The notes below the pieces were generated by a model. It saw only the letters and a list, made by a program, of their open reading frames with translations, searched no databases and was not told the DNA's origin. A program made the position numbers and the translations under genes. A stretch of DNA of 64,000 nt from Streptomyces lasiicapitis (GTDB lineage: Bacteria > Actinomycetota > Actinomycetes > Streptomycetales > Streptomycetaceae): NCBI RefSeq assembly GCF_014646335.1, contig NZ_BMNG01000001.1:216495-280494 (forward strand), given 5' to 3'. Shown piece by piece: positions 7,225 through 14,894 of the stretch (the first letter of the stretch is position 1; each line of letters opens with the position of its first letter).

Positions 7225-8193
7225 ATGCGTGCACTTCTCGTGGTCAATCCGGCGGCTACTACCACCAGTGCGCGCACACGTGACGTACTGATCCACGCTC
7301 TCGCGAGCGAGATGAAGCTGGAAGCGGTCACCACGGAGTACCGCGGTCACGCGCGCGACCTCGGCCGGCAGGCCGCGGAGAGCGACGACATCGAGCTGGT
7401 CGTGGCCCTCGGCGGCGACGGCACCGTCAACGAAGTCGTCAACGGTCTGCTGCACAACGGGCCCTCTCCGGAGAACCTGCCCCGCCTCGCCGTCGTCCCC
7501 GGGGGATCGACGAATGTCTTCGCGCGCGCCCTGGGGCTGCCGAATGACGCCGTGGAGGCGACCGGCGCCCTTCTGGACGCGTTGCGTGAGGGAAGCGGAC
7601 GCACAGTGAGCCTCGGCCAGGTCTCGGGCACACCGGGGACCGAGGACGAGGCGGTGCCCGCGCGCTGGTTCACCTTCGCCGCCGGGCTCGGTTTCGACGC
7701 GGGTGTGGTCGGCAGGGTCGAACAGCACAGGGAGCGCGGCAAGCGCTCGACGCACGCTCTTTATGTGCGCCAGGTGGTACGCCAGTTCCTCGGCGAGGGC
7801 GACCGCCGGCACGGCTCGATCACGCTGGAGCGGGACGGCGAAGACCCGGTGACGGACCTCGTGATGTCCATAGTGTGCAACACCTCCCCCTGGTCCTACC
7901 TGGGCAATCGTCCTCTGTACGCGTCTCCGAAGGCGTCCTTCGAGACGGGTCTCGACGTGCTCGGGCTCAAGCGTCTGTCGACCGCTTCGGTGGCCCGTTA
8001 CGGCACCCAATTGCTGCGGTCGACGCCCGAGCGCGGACCCCACGGAAAGAACGCCGTCTCGCTGCACGACCTGACGGACTTCACCTTGCATTCCAAGGTG
8101 CCCCTGCCCCTCCAGATGGATGGTGACCACCTGGGGCTGCGGACGAGCGTGACGTTCACAGGCGTACGCCGTGCACTGCGTGTGATTGTGTGA
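7225..8193 (+). CDS. Diacylglycerol/lipid kinase family protein (DAGK catalytic domain)
   Basis: A 322-residue DgkB/YegS-type lipid kinase. It begins MRALLVVNPAATTTSARTRD, has the glycine-rich nucleotide motif VVALGGDGTVNEVVNGLL (about residues 57-74), PGGSTNVFARALGLP (substrate and ADP loop), and the C-terminal beta-rich LQMDGDHLG segment. Members use ATP to phosphorylate diacylglycerol or a related lipid at the inner membrane face, feeding phosphatidate back to phospholipid synthesis. The true substrate is not decided. It is monocistronic, with its own terminator at 8192-8220. In S. coelicolor the same gene sits between sigH and wblE. Confidence 0.85.
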   Translation: MRALLVVNPAATTTSARTRDVLIHALASEMKLEAVTTEYRGHARDLGRQAAESDDIELVVALGGDGTVNEVVNGLLHNGPSPENLPRLAVVPGGSTNVFARALGLPNDAVEATGALLDALREGSGRTVSLGQVSGTPGTEDEAVPARWFTFAAGLGFDAGVVGRVEQHRERGKRSTHALYVRQVVRQFLGEGDRRHGSITLERDGEDPVTDLVMSIVCNTSPWSYLGNRPLYASPKASFETGLDVLGLKRLSTASVARYGTQLLRSTPERGPHGKNAVSLHDLTDFTLHSKVPLPLQMDGDHLGLRTSVTFTGVRRALRVIV

Positions 8194-8220
8194 GTGGAAG
8201 GGCCTAAAGTCCTTTCACTC
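8192..8220 (+). terminator. Terminator overlapping the lipid kinase stop codon
   Basis: Ten-pair stem, GAGTGGAAGG (8192-8201) with CCTTTCACTC (8211-8220), including one G-U pair and a 9-base loop. It begins within the TGA stop. Confidence 0.65.
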
Positions 8221-8510
8221 GAACGTTTAGCCCAGGGTCCACCCCATGGAAGTACGGCTGTGACTCAGTCGACACCGAGGAATCAAAAAAAACTTTCCGG
8301 AAGGGGTTGTATCCGCCGCCGAGGTTTGCGAATCTCTACATGGCGATCGGGACGGCCCGCAACATCGGCCTCTACAGGTAGCCAGAACCCCTCCTCATCA
8401 CAAGGTCCACACCAGGCAACTGGGAGTCGGCCCTTCCCGCGCGGGGGGATTCGTGAAAGCGTTCACATTCACAAGCAATCTTCATGTAAGACCAAGGAGA
8501 GGTAGCAGCC
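8221..8510 (+). promoter_or_regulatory. wblE leader/control region
   Basis: About 290 bases upstream of wblE, AT-richer than its surroundings. It holds an inverted repeat GTGAA (8453-8457) N4 TTCAC (8462-8466) 45 bases before the start codon, and the wblE Shine-Dalgarno AAGGAGAGG at about 8494-8502. I could not fit a clean SigR promoter here. Confidence 0.45.
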
Positions 8511-8768
8511 ATGGACTGGCGTCACAACGCCGTTTGCCGCGAGGAAGACCCCGAGCTCTTCTTCCCCATCGGCAACACCGGTCCTGCGCTGCTGCAGATC
8601 GAGGAAGCCAAGGCCGTCTGCCGTCGCTGCCCCGTCATGGAGCAGTGCCTGCAGTGGGCGCTCGAGTCCGGCCAGGACTCCGGCGTCTGGGGTGGCCTCA
8701 GCGAGGACGAGCGCCGCGCGATGAAGCGCCGCGCCGCCCGCAACCGGGCGCGCCAGGCCAGCGCCTGA
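8511..8768 (+). CDS. wblE: WhiB-family iron-sulfur regulator WblE
   Basis: An 85-residue Wbl protein. The four cluster-binding cysteines are C9, C37, C40 and C46 (NAVC, AVCRRC, MEQC), followed by the family turn GVWGG (58-62) and a basic C-terminal tail (RRAMKRRAARNRARQ) that contacts DNA. Wbl proteins carry an oxygen/NO-sensitive [4Fe-4S] cluster and usually act with the primary sigma factor. Sequence and position, between the lipid kinase and a PdtaS-like kinase, match S. coelicolor WblE (WhiB1 orthologue of mycobacteria). A strong Shine-Dalgarno precedes ATG 8511. Confidence 0.92.
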   Translation: MDWRHNAVCREEDPELFFPIGNTGPALLQIEEAKAVCRRCPVMEQCLQWALESGQDSGVWGGLSEDERRAMKRRAARNRARQASA

Positions 8769-8907
8769 CGCCCACGCCCCTTTACGAGCCCGAGCCCGGC
8801 GGCGCGTGTGCCTGACGGCATTACTCCGTAGACAGCGCGTACGCAACACCCCCGCCCCCGAGCCGCAGCCGCGCAGTACCCCCCGATGCGCAACGCAACG
8901 TGAGCAG

Positions 8908-8938
8908 GAAGCCCCGGACCGACATGGTCCGGGGCTTC
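8908..8938. terminator. Bidirectional terminator between wblE and the histidine kinase gene
   Basis: A 13-bp perfect stem, GAAGCCCCGGACC (8908-8920) with GGTCCGGGGCTTC (8926-8938) and a 5-base loop, followed by TTGC on the + strand. Confidence 0.75.
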
Positions 8939-9002
8939 TTGCTGCGCTTGAGGTGATCCTGTTGTGCGCTGCGCTTGGATGATCCCGCCGTGCCCGGGAT
9001 CG

Positions 9003-10478
9003 CTACTTGTCGCCGCGCACCGGGATGTCGAGGACGACGCGCGTCCCCCGCTCCGGCGCCCTGACCATGTCGAACGTGCCGCCCAGCTCGCCCTCGACGA
9101 GGGTGCGTACGATCTGCAGGCCCAGGTTGCCCGAGCGATGCGGGTCGAAGTCGGCGGGCAGACCGACGCCGTCGTCCTGGACGGTGATCAGGAGCCGGGA
9201 GTCCTTGGCGGTGCCGGTGCGCGCGGCGGAGACCTCGACGTTGCCCGTGTCGCCCTGCGCGAAGCCGTGCTCCAGGGCGTTCTGAAGGATCTCCGTGAGG
9301 ACCATCGACAGCGGCGTCGCGACCTCCGCATCGAGAATGCCGAAGCGGCCAGTGCGCCGGCCCGCCACCGTACCGGGCGAGATCTCCGCGACCATGGCGA
9401 GGACGCGGTCGGCGATCTCGTCGAACTCCACGCGCTCGTCCAGGTTCTGGGAGAGCGTCTCGTGGACGATGGCGATGGAGCCCACGCGGCGCACCGCCTC
9501 CTCCAGTGCCTCGCGGCCGGAGACGGAGTCGATGCGGCGCGCCTGGAGCCGCAGCAGCGCCGCGACCGTCTGGAGGTTGTTCTTCACCCGGTGGTGGATC
9601 TCCCGGATGGTGGCGTCCTTGGTGATCAACTCCCGCTCACGGCGGCGCAGTTCCGTGACGTCGCGCAACAGGACGAGCGAACCGATGCGCGGGCCCTTGG
9701 GTTTGAGCGGGATGGCGCGCAACTGGATCACGCCGTCTCCGCCCTCGATCTCGAACTCGCGGGGTGCCCAGCCGCTCGCGAGCTTGGTCAACGCCTCGTC
9801 CACCGGCCCACGGGACGGGGCCAGTTCGGCGGTGGCCTTGCCCAGGTGGTGCCCCACGAGGTCGGCGGCGAGTCCGAGGCGGTGGTACGCGGACAGGGCG
9901 TTCGGCGACGCGTACTGGACGACGCCGTCCGCGTCCAGACGCAGCAGGCCGTCGCCCACGCGCGGGGACGCGTCCATGTCCACCTGCTGTCCCTCGAAGG
10001 GGAACGAGCCCGCGGCGATCATCTGCGCCAGGTCGGACGCCGACTGCAGATAGGTGAGTTCGAGGCGCGAAGGGGTGCGCACCGTCAGGAGATTGGTGTT
10101 GCGGGCGATGACTCCGAGGACGCGGCCCTCCCTGCGTACGGGGATGGACTCGACGCGTACCGGGACCTCCTCGCGCCACTCCGGGTCGCCCTCGCGCACG
10201 ATGCGTCCCTCGTCGAGGGCGGCGTCGAGCAGCGGACGGCGGCCGCGCGGGACGAGGTGTCCGACCATGTCGTCCTGGTAGGAGGTCGGCCCTGTGTTGG
10301 GCCGCATCTGCGCGACGGAGACGTAGCGCGTGCCGTCGCGCGTGGGCACCCACAGCACGAGGTCGGCGAAGGAGAGGTCGGAGAGGAGCTGCCACTCCGA
10401 GACCAGCAGATGCAGCCACTCGAGGTCGGAGTCGCCGAGGGCGGTGTGCTGGCGTACGAGGTCGTTCATGGAGGGCAC
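9003..10478 (-). CDS. pdtaS: Soluble sensor histidine kinase (PdtaS-like, HisKA_2)
   Basis: A 491-residue cytoplasmic kinase with no membrane segment. Order: an N-terminal GAF-like domain (about 5-150), a PAS domain (about 170-275; LDADGVVQYASPNALSAYHR), the HisKA_2 dimerisation helix EIHHRVKNNLQT with phospho-acceptor His296, and a C-terminal HATPase domain (LTEILQNALEHGF, VQDDGVGLP, GNLGLQIVRTLV). HisKA_2 kinases of this type pass phosphate to ANTAR-type antiterminators (PdtaR) that bind nascent RNA. No response regulator is next to it, as in mycobacteria and S. coelicolor. GTG 10478 or ATG 10469 can start it. The ligand is unknown. Confidence 0.85.
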   Translation of the reverse strand: MPSMNDLVRQHTALGDSDLEWLHLLVSEWQLLSDLSFADLVLWVPTRDGTRYVSVAQMRPNTGPTSYQDDMVGHLVPRGRRPLLDAALDEGRIVREGDPEWREEVPVRVESIPVRREGRVLGVIARNTNLLTVRTPSRLELTYLQSASDLAQMIAAGSFPFEGQQVDMDASPRVGDGLLRLDADGVVQYASPNALSAYHRLGLAADLVGHHLGKATAELAPSRGPVDEALTKLASGWAPREFEIEGGDGVIQLRAIPLKPKGPRIGSLVLLRDVTELRRRERELITKDATIREIHHRVKNNLQTVAALLRLQARRIDSVSGREALEEAVRRVGSIAIVHETLSQNLDERVEFDEIADRVLAMVAEISPGTVAGRRTGRFGILDAEVATPLSMVLTEILQNALEHGFAQGDTGNVEVSAARTGTAKDSRLLITVQDDGVGLPADFDPHRSGNLGLQIVRTLVEGELGGTFDMVRAPERGTRVVLDIPVRGDK

Positions 10479-10837
10479 GTGTGCGAGCGTACCTGGCGCT
10501 CTTTCCGACGGGCGGCGGCGCTCGTCCCGACGGGCCGCGGCGCCGGGGCGGGACCCTCAACCCGGCCCCAACACCGCAGCCCTTCAGGTGCGTCGGCAGC
10601 CAGAATGTGCGGTACCGGCCGCCGACTCCGGGAAGGTCCGACGCGGTCAGGGCAGAGAGCGCCGGCTCCTCGGTCCGCTCTCCTGTGCGGGAAGAGCGGG
10701 GCTTTACTCCCGCATTGTGGACTAGACCATTCTCCTATGTCTATGCGCGGAGCGCGGTTTGTTGTCGGATCTTCCTCCAGTGCCGGCCCGCCCCCTGGAC
10801 GGCCGCCCTCTTCCGCCGACGCGGGGGCCGGGACGGC
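10479..10837. other. Intergenic region between kinase start and TetR gene end
   Basis: About 360 bases without a supported gene. It must hold the promoter of the kinase gene. It includes a DasR-like half-conserved palindrome (see 10716-10731) and a small hairpin GCGGG...CCCGC near 10697-10713. Confidence 0.4.
10716..10731. promoter_or_regulatory. DasR-like site (weak)
   Basis: TGTGGACTAGACCATT has 11 of the 12 core positions of the DasR element TGGTCTAGACCA. It lies about 240 bases upstream of the kinase start. It is weaker than the two clear DasR elements in this window. Confidence 0.35.
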
Positions 10838-11470
10838 TCATCCGGAGACCCGAGCGGCGCGGCCCGCGCCCGCTGCCGCCTCCGGCCAGGCCCGCATCGC
10901 GAGGCCGACGACGGCTTCCAGGTCCTCTCTGGTGGCGCCGTCGCGGGACTGCTGGGACATGCCCTGGAAGACGGCGCCGACATAGCGGGCGAGGTCCGTG
11001 GCGTCCGTGCCGTCGAGCACCTCCCCCGCGTCGATGCCCTGCTGGATCCGGGACGCGAAGGTCGCGATGTTCGCATTGCGCTGCTTGCGCAGGGTCTGTT
11101 CGATCTCCGGGGTGGTGCAGTTGGTCGCCGCGTGGATGACCATGCAGCCGTGCGGGTGGCCCGGCTCGGTGAAGACGGCGGCCGCCTCCCGCAGGATGCG
11201 CTCCATCGCGGCCCGCGCCGTCGGCTCTTCGACGAGTGCCTGGCCGCCGAAGGCTCCGTACGAGCCCGCGTAGCGCACCAGGACCTCCTCGAACAGCGTC
11301 CGCTTGTCGCCGAAGGCCGCGTAAAGGCTCGGGGCGCCGATGCCCATCTCGCGGGTGAGGTCGGAGACGGTCGTCGCCTCGTACCCGTGCTCCCAGAACT
11401 GGCGCAGGGCCTTTTCCAGGGCCGTCTCGCGGTCGAAGGAGCGCGGGCGGCCTCGCTGTTTCGTCGCCAT
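10838..11470 (-). CDS. TetR-family transcriptional regulator
   Basis: A 210-residue repressor. The N-terminal helix-turn-helix is RETALEKALRQFWEHGYEAT followed by TVSDLTREMGIGAPSLYAAF and GDKRTLFEEVL, a classic TetR DNA-binding region; the rest is an all-helical ligand/dimer domain with a CMVIHAATNC segment. It starts at ATG 11470 and is divergent from an SDR oxidoreductase gene. Two near-identical palindromes lie between them (11483-11494 and 11530-11541), so it very likely represses both its own gene and the SDR until a small molecule, probably a substrate of the SDR, is present. The inducer is unknown. Confidence 0.88.
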   Translation of the reverse strand: MATKQRGRPRSFDRETALEKALRQFWEHGYEATTVSDLTREMGIGAPSLYAAFGDKRTLFEEVLVRYAGSYGAFGGQALVEEPTARAAMERILREAAAVFTEPGHPHGCMVIHAATNCTTPEIEQTLRKQRNANIATFASRIQQGIDAGEVLDGTDATDLARYVGAVFQGMSQQSRDGATREDLEAVVGLAMRAWPEAAAGAGRAARVSG

Positions 11471-11482
11471 GGGGAAATTCTA

Positions 11483-11494
11483 TAGCGGGCGCTA
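11483..11494. promoter_or_regulatory. TetR-type operator 1
   Basis: TAGCGGGCGCTA, a 12-bp inverted repeat (TAGCG-N2-CGCTA), 13 bases upstream of the TetR start. Confidence 0.75.
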
Positions 11495-11529
11495 GAAAAG
11501 CGGGGCGCGATGGGGTACGGTTTTTTGTG

Positions 11530-11541
11530 TAGCGACCGCTA
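11530..11541. promoter_or_regulatory. TetR-type operator 2
   Basis: TAGCGACCGCTA, the same arms as operator 1 with a different centre, 47 bp centre to centre from it and 25 bases before the SDR start. The spacing is about 4.5 helical turns. Confidence 0.75.
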
Positions 11542-11565
11542 GAGAAAGTTGGGGGGCGCCTGATC

Positions 11566-12390
11566 ATGGGTGCGCTGACGGAGAAGACGGCCGAGCAGAC
11601 GACGGACGCGGCCTTGCGGGCCGGGGCGTCGGGAGGGCGGCTGGACGGCAGGACCGCGCTGGTCACGGGCGGCAGCCGGGGCATCGGACGGGGTATCGCC
11701 GAGCGGCTGGGACGGGACGGCGCGCGGGTCGGCGTGCATTACGGCAGCAATGAGGCGGCCGCGAAGGAGACGGTGGCGGCGATCGAGCGGGCGGGCGGCT
11801 CCGCGTTCGCGATCGGCGCCGAGTTGGGCGTGCCGGGTGACGCGGCGGCGCTGTGGGAGGCGTTCGACGCGCACGCGGACGGCCTGGACATCCTGGTGAA
11901 CAACGCCGGGATCGGTACGTCGCGCCCGTTCGCGGACGCGGAAGAGTCGGAGTTCGACCGGCTGTTCGCGGTGAACACCAAGGCGCCGTTCTTCATCGCC
12001 CGCCTCGGCGCGGAGCGGATGCGGGACGGCGGGCGCATCATCAACATCTCGTCGGGCCTCGCCCGCGCCGCCGTCATGCCGGAGATCCTGACGTATGCCA
12101 TGACCAAGGGCGCCCTGGACGTCTTCACCCAGAACCTGTCGAAGGTGCTCGGCCCTCGCGGCATCACGGTCAACTCGGTGGCACCGGGCATCGTGGACAC
12201 GGACGTCAACGCCGCCTGGCTGCGCGGCGAGGAGAACAAGGAAGCGTGGGCGGGCGCGGCGGCGATATCGGCCCTCGGCAGGGTCGGGACGCCACAGGAC
12301 ATAGCCGACGCGGTGGCGTTCCTCGCCTCGGAGGACGGGCGATGGGTGACGGGGCACTGGCTCGACGCGACGGGGGGTTCGCTGAGCTGA
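11566..12390 (+). CDS. SDR family NAD(P)-dependent oxidoreductase
   Basis: A 274-residue classical short-chain dehydrogenase. The Rossmann motif is TGGSRGIGRGIAERLG (about residues 34-49), NNAGIG is present, the catalytic Ser lies in INISSGLA and Tyr/Lys in the YAMTK motif, and the PG motif is VAPGIVDTD. It resembles 3-oxoacyl-ACP reductase/glucose dehydrogenase-like enzymes that reduce or oxidise a carbonyl with NAD(P)H. A 25-residue N-terminal tail precedes the fold. It is controlled, by inference, by the divergent TetR protein through the two operators. The physiological substrate cannot be told. Confidence 0.85.
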   Translation: MGALTEKTAEQTTDAALRAGASGGRLDGRTALVTGGSRGIGRGIAERLGRDGARVGVHYGSNEAAAKETVAAIERAGGSAFAIGAELGVPGDAAALWEAFDAHADGLDILVNNAGIGTSRPFADAEESEFDRLFAVNTKAPFFIARLGAERMRDGGRIINISSGLARAAVMPEILTYAMTKGALDVFTQNLSKVLGPRGITVNSVAPGIVDTDVNAAWLRGEENKEAWAGAAAISALGRVGTPQDIADAVAFLASEDGRWVTGHWLDATGGSLS

Positions 12391-12488
12391 GGGGGCGCCG
12401 CCCCGGGTCGGCGAGTGGGCCGGCCTGGGCCCGGGGGCCGGTGCGCGGGCCCGGCCGGGGCTGCGAGTGGGCCCGGCCGGGCCCGGGG

Positions 12489-12506
12489 CCGCGTGGGGCC
12501 ACGCGG
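12489..12506. terminator. Probable terminator between converging SDR and SIS genes
   Basis: CCGCGTG (12489-12495) pairs with CACGCGG (12500-12506) around a GGGC loop. The surrounding 12400-12490 is a run of GGGCCCGGCC-type repeats able to form several alternative stems. Confidence 0.45.
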
Positions 12507-12569
12507 GGCGGCTCACGTCGCTCCCGTCACCACGCGTTCCGTCCCCTCATCTCCGTACCGTCATCTCCC

Positions 12570-13640
12570 TCACCTTGTTTCCGTCACCTTGGCGAGCGCC
12601 CTCGGGGCGTCCGGGTCCTGGCCTCGGGCGATGGTGACCTCGTGGGCGAGGAGTTGGAGGGGGATGATCTCCAGGATGGGCTGGACCTCCTCGGGGACGC
12701 CCTCCGTCGGCAGGACGAACCCGGCGGACGCCTGCTCGACCTGGGCCTTGGGGCCGATGACCACCAGGTCGGCGCCGCGGCCGCGCAGCCGGTCGAGGAC
12801 GGGCTGGAGCGCGTCCCCTCCCCTGCCTTCCGGGACGACGGCGATGACCGGGGAGATGTTGTCGACCATGGCGAGGGGGCCGTGCAGCAGGTCGGCGCCG
12901 GAGTAGGCGAGGGCGGGGATGTAGCTGGTCTCCATCAGCTTCAGGGCGGCTTCCTTGGCGGTGGGGTAGCCGTAGCCGCGGGAGGTGATCACCATGCGTT
13001 CGGCGAAGCGGTAGCGGGCGGCGAGCGTGCGGACCTCCTGCTGCCGGGCCAGGAGGTCGGCGGCGAGGTCGGGCAGGGGGTGGGCTGCGGCGCCGTCGCC
13101 GTCGCGGAGCCCCTCGATGAAGAGATAGAGGGCGAGCAGGGACGCCGTGTAGGTCTTCGTGGCCGGCAGCGCCTTCTCCGGGCCCGCGAGGATGTCGATG
13201 TGGTGTTCGGAGACGGCGGCCAGCGGGGAGTCGGGGTTGTTGGTGACGGCGAGGGTGATGGCACCGGCCTCGCGGGCGGCCTGGGTGGACGCGACGAGGT
13301 CCGGTGAGCCGCCGGACTGGCTGACGGTGATGACCAGGACGTCCCGGAGGTCGGGCCTGGCTCCGTAGGCCGTGGTCGTGGACATGGAGGTCAGGCCGCA
13401 GGGCAGGCCGAGGCGGACTTCGAGGAGGTATTTGGCATAGAGGGCGGCGTTGTCGGAGGTGCCGCGCGCGGTGAGCAGGACGAAGCGGGGGCGCTTGGCG
13501 GCGACCTGGCCGGCGGTCTCACGGATCTTCGGGGCACCGGTGTCGAGGAGCCGCCGCAGGACCTCGGGCTGCTCGGACATCTCACGGGACATGATGCGGC
13601 CGGGCTGCTCGCTGTACGGGGAGGACGACGTCACAGTCAT
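12570..13640 (-). CDS. SIS-domain amino-sugar isomerase-like protein (GlmS isomerase half without glutaminase)
   Basis: A 356-residue protein with two SIS sugar-phosphate-binding domains, the first around LLTARGTSDNAALYAKYLLE and VITVSQSGGSPD, the second around ITSRGYGYPTAKEAALKLME. The KLMETSYIPALAYSGADLLHGPLAM stretch is that of GlmS/AgaS-type aminosugar isomerases and deaminases. The N-terminal glutaminase domain of GlmS, with its catalytic Cys1, is absent. It probably binds or deaminates an amino-sugar phosphate such as glucosamine-6-phosphate. It is divergent from nagB, with a DasR site between them, so it belongs to the GlcNAc network. ATG 13640 follows AGGAGCC. Whether it is a deaminase, an isomerase or a sensor is open. 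Confidence 0.82.
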   Translation of the reverse strand: MTVTSSSPYSEQPGRIMSREMSEQPEVLRRLLDTGAPKIRETAGQVAAKRPRFVLLTARGTSDNAALYAKYLLEVRLGLPCGLTSMSTTTAYGARPDLRDVLVITVSQSGGSPDLVASTQAAREAGAITLAVTNNPDSPLAAVSEHHIDILAGPEKALPATKTYTASLLALYLFIEGLRDGDGAAAHPLPDLAADLLARQQEVRTLAARYRFAERMVITSRGYGYPTAKEAALKLMETSYIPALAYSGADLLHGPLAMVDNISPVIAVVPEGRGGDALQPVLDRLRGRGADLVVIGPKAQVEQASAGFVLPTEGVPEEVQPILEIIPLQLLAHEVTIARGQDPDAPRALAKVTETR

Positions 13641-13679
13641 GGCTCCTACTTTGCTGGCTACTGACCGGGATCGCTTGTT

Positions 13680-13800
13680 TCGGGCCGGGGGGCCTTGGGC
13701 GGGGTGGGTGTTGCCTGGGTGGGCGGGCGGTGGGGCTCGGGGGTTGGGGCTCGGGGCTCCGCGGGGGTGGGCTTGGAGGTTGGGGAGGGGTGGCTTCGGC
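13680..13800 (+). other. G-tract array with G-quadruplex potential
   Basis: More than ten runs of three to six G on the + strand within about 115 bases, for example GGGCGGGGTGGG, separated by short loops. It lies between the SIS gene start and the DasR site before nagB. Confidence 0.55.
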
Positions 13801-13886
13801 GAGCGGGGGCTGCGGTGTCGATATCGGCGTCCAGCCCGGTGGGTGGGGGGTGCCGACCCCTGCGCTGGGCGGTGTCGCTCTGCTAG

Positions 13887-13902
13887 ATTGGTCTATACCA
13901 CA
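13887..13902. promoter_or_regulatory. DasR-responsive element (dre) upstream of nagB
   Basis: ATTGGTCTATACCACA, near-palindromic and close to the DasR consensus ACTGGTCTAGACCACT. It is 76 bases before the nagB start and in the shared control region with the SIS gene. Confidence 0.85.
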
Positions 13903-13978
13903 CTTGTAGTCGGGCGGTCTTCCGCTTCGCGCCCATTCCTCCCCCACTGCAGCCCTACTCCAGATCGGCAGGCCCAGC

Positions 13979-14764
13979 GTGGAAGTTGTCATCGTCCCGG
14001 ACGCCAAGGCAGGCGGCGCACTCATCGCGGAGGCCATGGCCGCCCTGGTGCGCCGTAAGCCCGACGCCCTGCTCGGTGTCGCCACCGGATCGACCCCGCT
14101 GCCCATCTACGAGGCGCTGGCGGCGAAGGTCCGCGCGGGTGAGGTCGACGCGGCGCGGGCGCGGATCTGCCAGCTCGACGAGTATGTGGGGCTGCCCGCC
14201 GGGCACCCGGAGTCGTATCGCTCGGTGGTGTTGCGCGAGGTCGTGGAGCCGCTCGGGCTGAGCGAGTCGGCGTTCATGGGGCCGGACGGCAGCGCGGAGG
14301 ACGTGCAGGGCGCGTGCGAGGCGTACGACAGGGCGTTGGCGGCGGCGGGCGGTGTCGACCTGCAGTTGCTGGGGATCGGCACGGACGGGCACATCGGGTT
14401 CAACGAGCCCTGTTCGTCGCTGGCCTCGCGGACGCGCATCAAGACGCTGACGGAGCAGACGCGGGTGGACAACGCGCGGTTCTTCGACGGCGACATCGAG
14501 CAGGTCCCGCACCACGTCATCACGCAGGGCATCGGCACGATCCTGGAGGCGCGCCACCTGGTGCTGCTCGCGACGGGTGAGGGCAAGGCGGACGCCGTGG
14601 CGGCGACGGTCGAGGGCCCGGTGGCCTCCGTGGTGCCCGCGTCCGCGCTGCAGTTGCACCCGCACGCGACGGTGGTGGTCGACGAGGCGGCTGCGTCCAA
14701 GCTGAAGCTTGCGGAGTACTTCCGGCACACGTACGCCAACAAGCCTGCGTGGCAGGGCCTGTAG
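13979..14764 (+). CDS. nagB: Glucosamine-6-phosphate deaminase NagB
   Basis: A 261-residue hexameric-type deaminase/isomerase converting glucosamine-6-phosphate to fructose-6-phosphate and ammonia, the last step of GlcNAc catabolism. Motifs: ATGSTPLPIYEAL (phosphate loop), CQLDEYVGL with the catalytic Asp, GIGTDGHIGFNEP with the catalytic Asp/His pair, and an EARHLVLLATGEGKA segment. Length is normal. GTG 13979 is the first in-frame start after the DasR site at 13887; the Shine-Dalgarno is weak. DasR, derepressed by GlcN-6-P in relatives, is expected to control it. An 18-bp terminator follows at once. Confidence 0.93.
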   Translation: MEVVIVPDAKAGGALIAEAMAALVRRKPDALLGVATGSTPLPIYEALAAKVRAGEVDAARARICQLDEYVGLPAGHPESYRSVVLREVVEPLGLSESAFMGPDGSAEDVQGACEAYDRALAAAGGVDLQLLGIGTDGHIGFNEPCSSLASRTRIKTLTEQTRVDNARFFDGDIEQVPHHVITQGIGTILEARHLVLLATGEGKADAVAATVEGPVASVVPASALQLHPHATVVVDEAAASKLKLAEYFRHTYANKPAWQGL

Positions 14765-14781
14765 GCGATACGGCGACAGAT

Positions 14782-14820
14782 GAAGGAGGGGCGCCCCAGA
14801 GCCTGGGGCGCCCCTCCTTC
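14782..14820. terminator. Bidirectional terminator between nagB and dasD
   Basis: A perfect 18-bp stem, 14782-14799 with 14803-14820 (GAAGGAGGGGCG.../...CGCCCCTCCTTC), and a 3-base loop. Confidence 0.85.
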
Positions 14821-14894
14821 GTACGCGTACTGCTCCGGGCCGGCCGCCCGGCACCGGGGTCCAACCCCGGCGCCCCGCGTCCGAACCCCCGGGG

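Noticed and set aside
8221..8510. A SigR promoter before wblE
   Set aside because: GGAAT at 8279 and GGAAG at 8299 are followed by GTT only at 22 and 20 bases, outside the usual 18-19.
8964..10985. A long + strand frame opposite the histidine kinase and its upstream region
   Set aside because: The opposing frame has intact HisKA_2 and HATPase motifs; the + frame has none.
12391..12569. A small gene in the GGGCCCGGCC-rich stretch between SDR and SIS genes
   Set aside because: Only repeat-derived low-complexity frames, no ribosome site; better explained as a terminator region.
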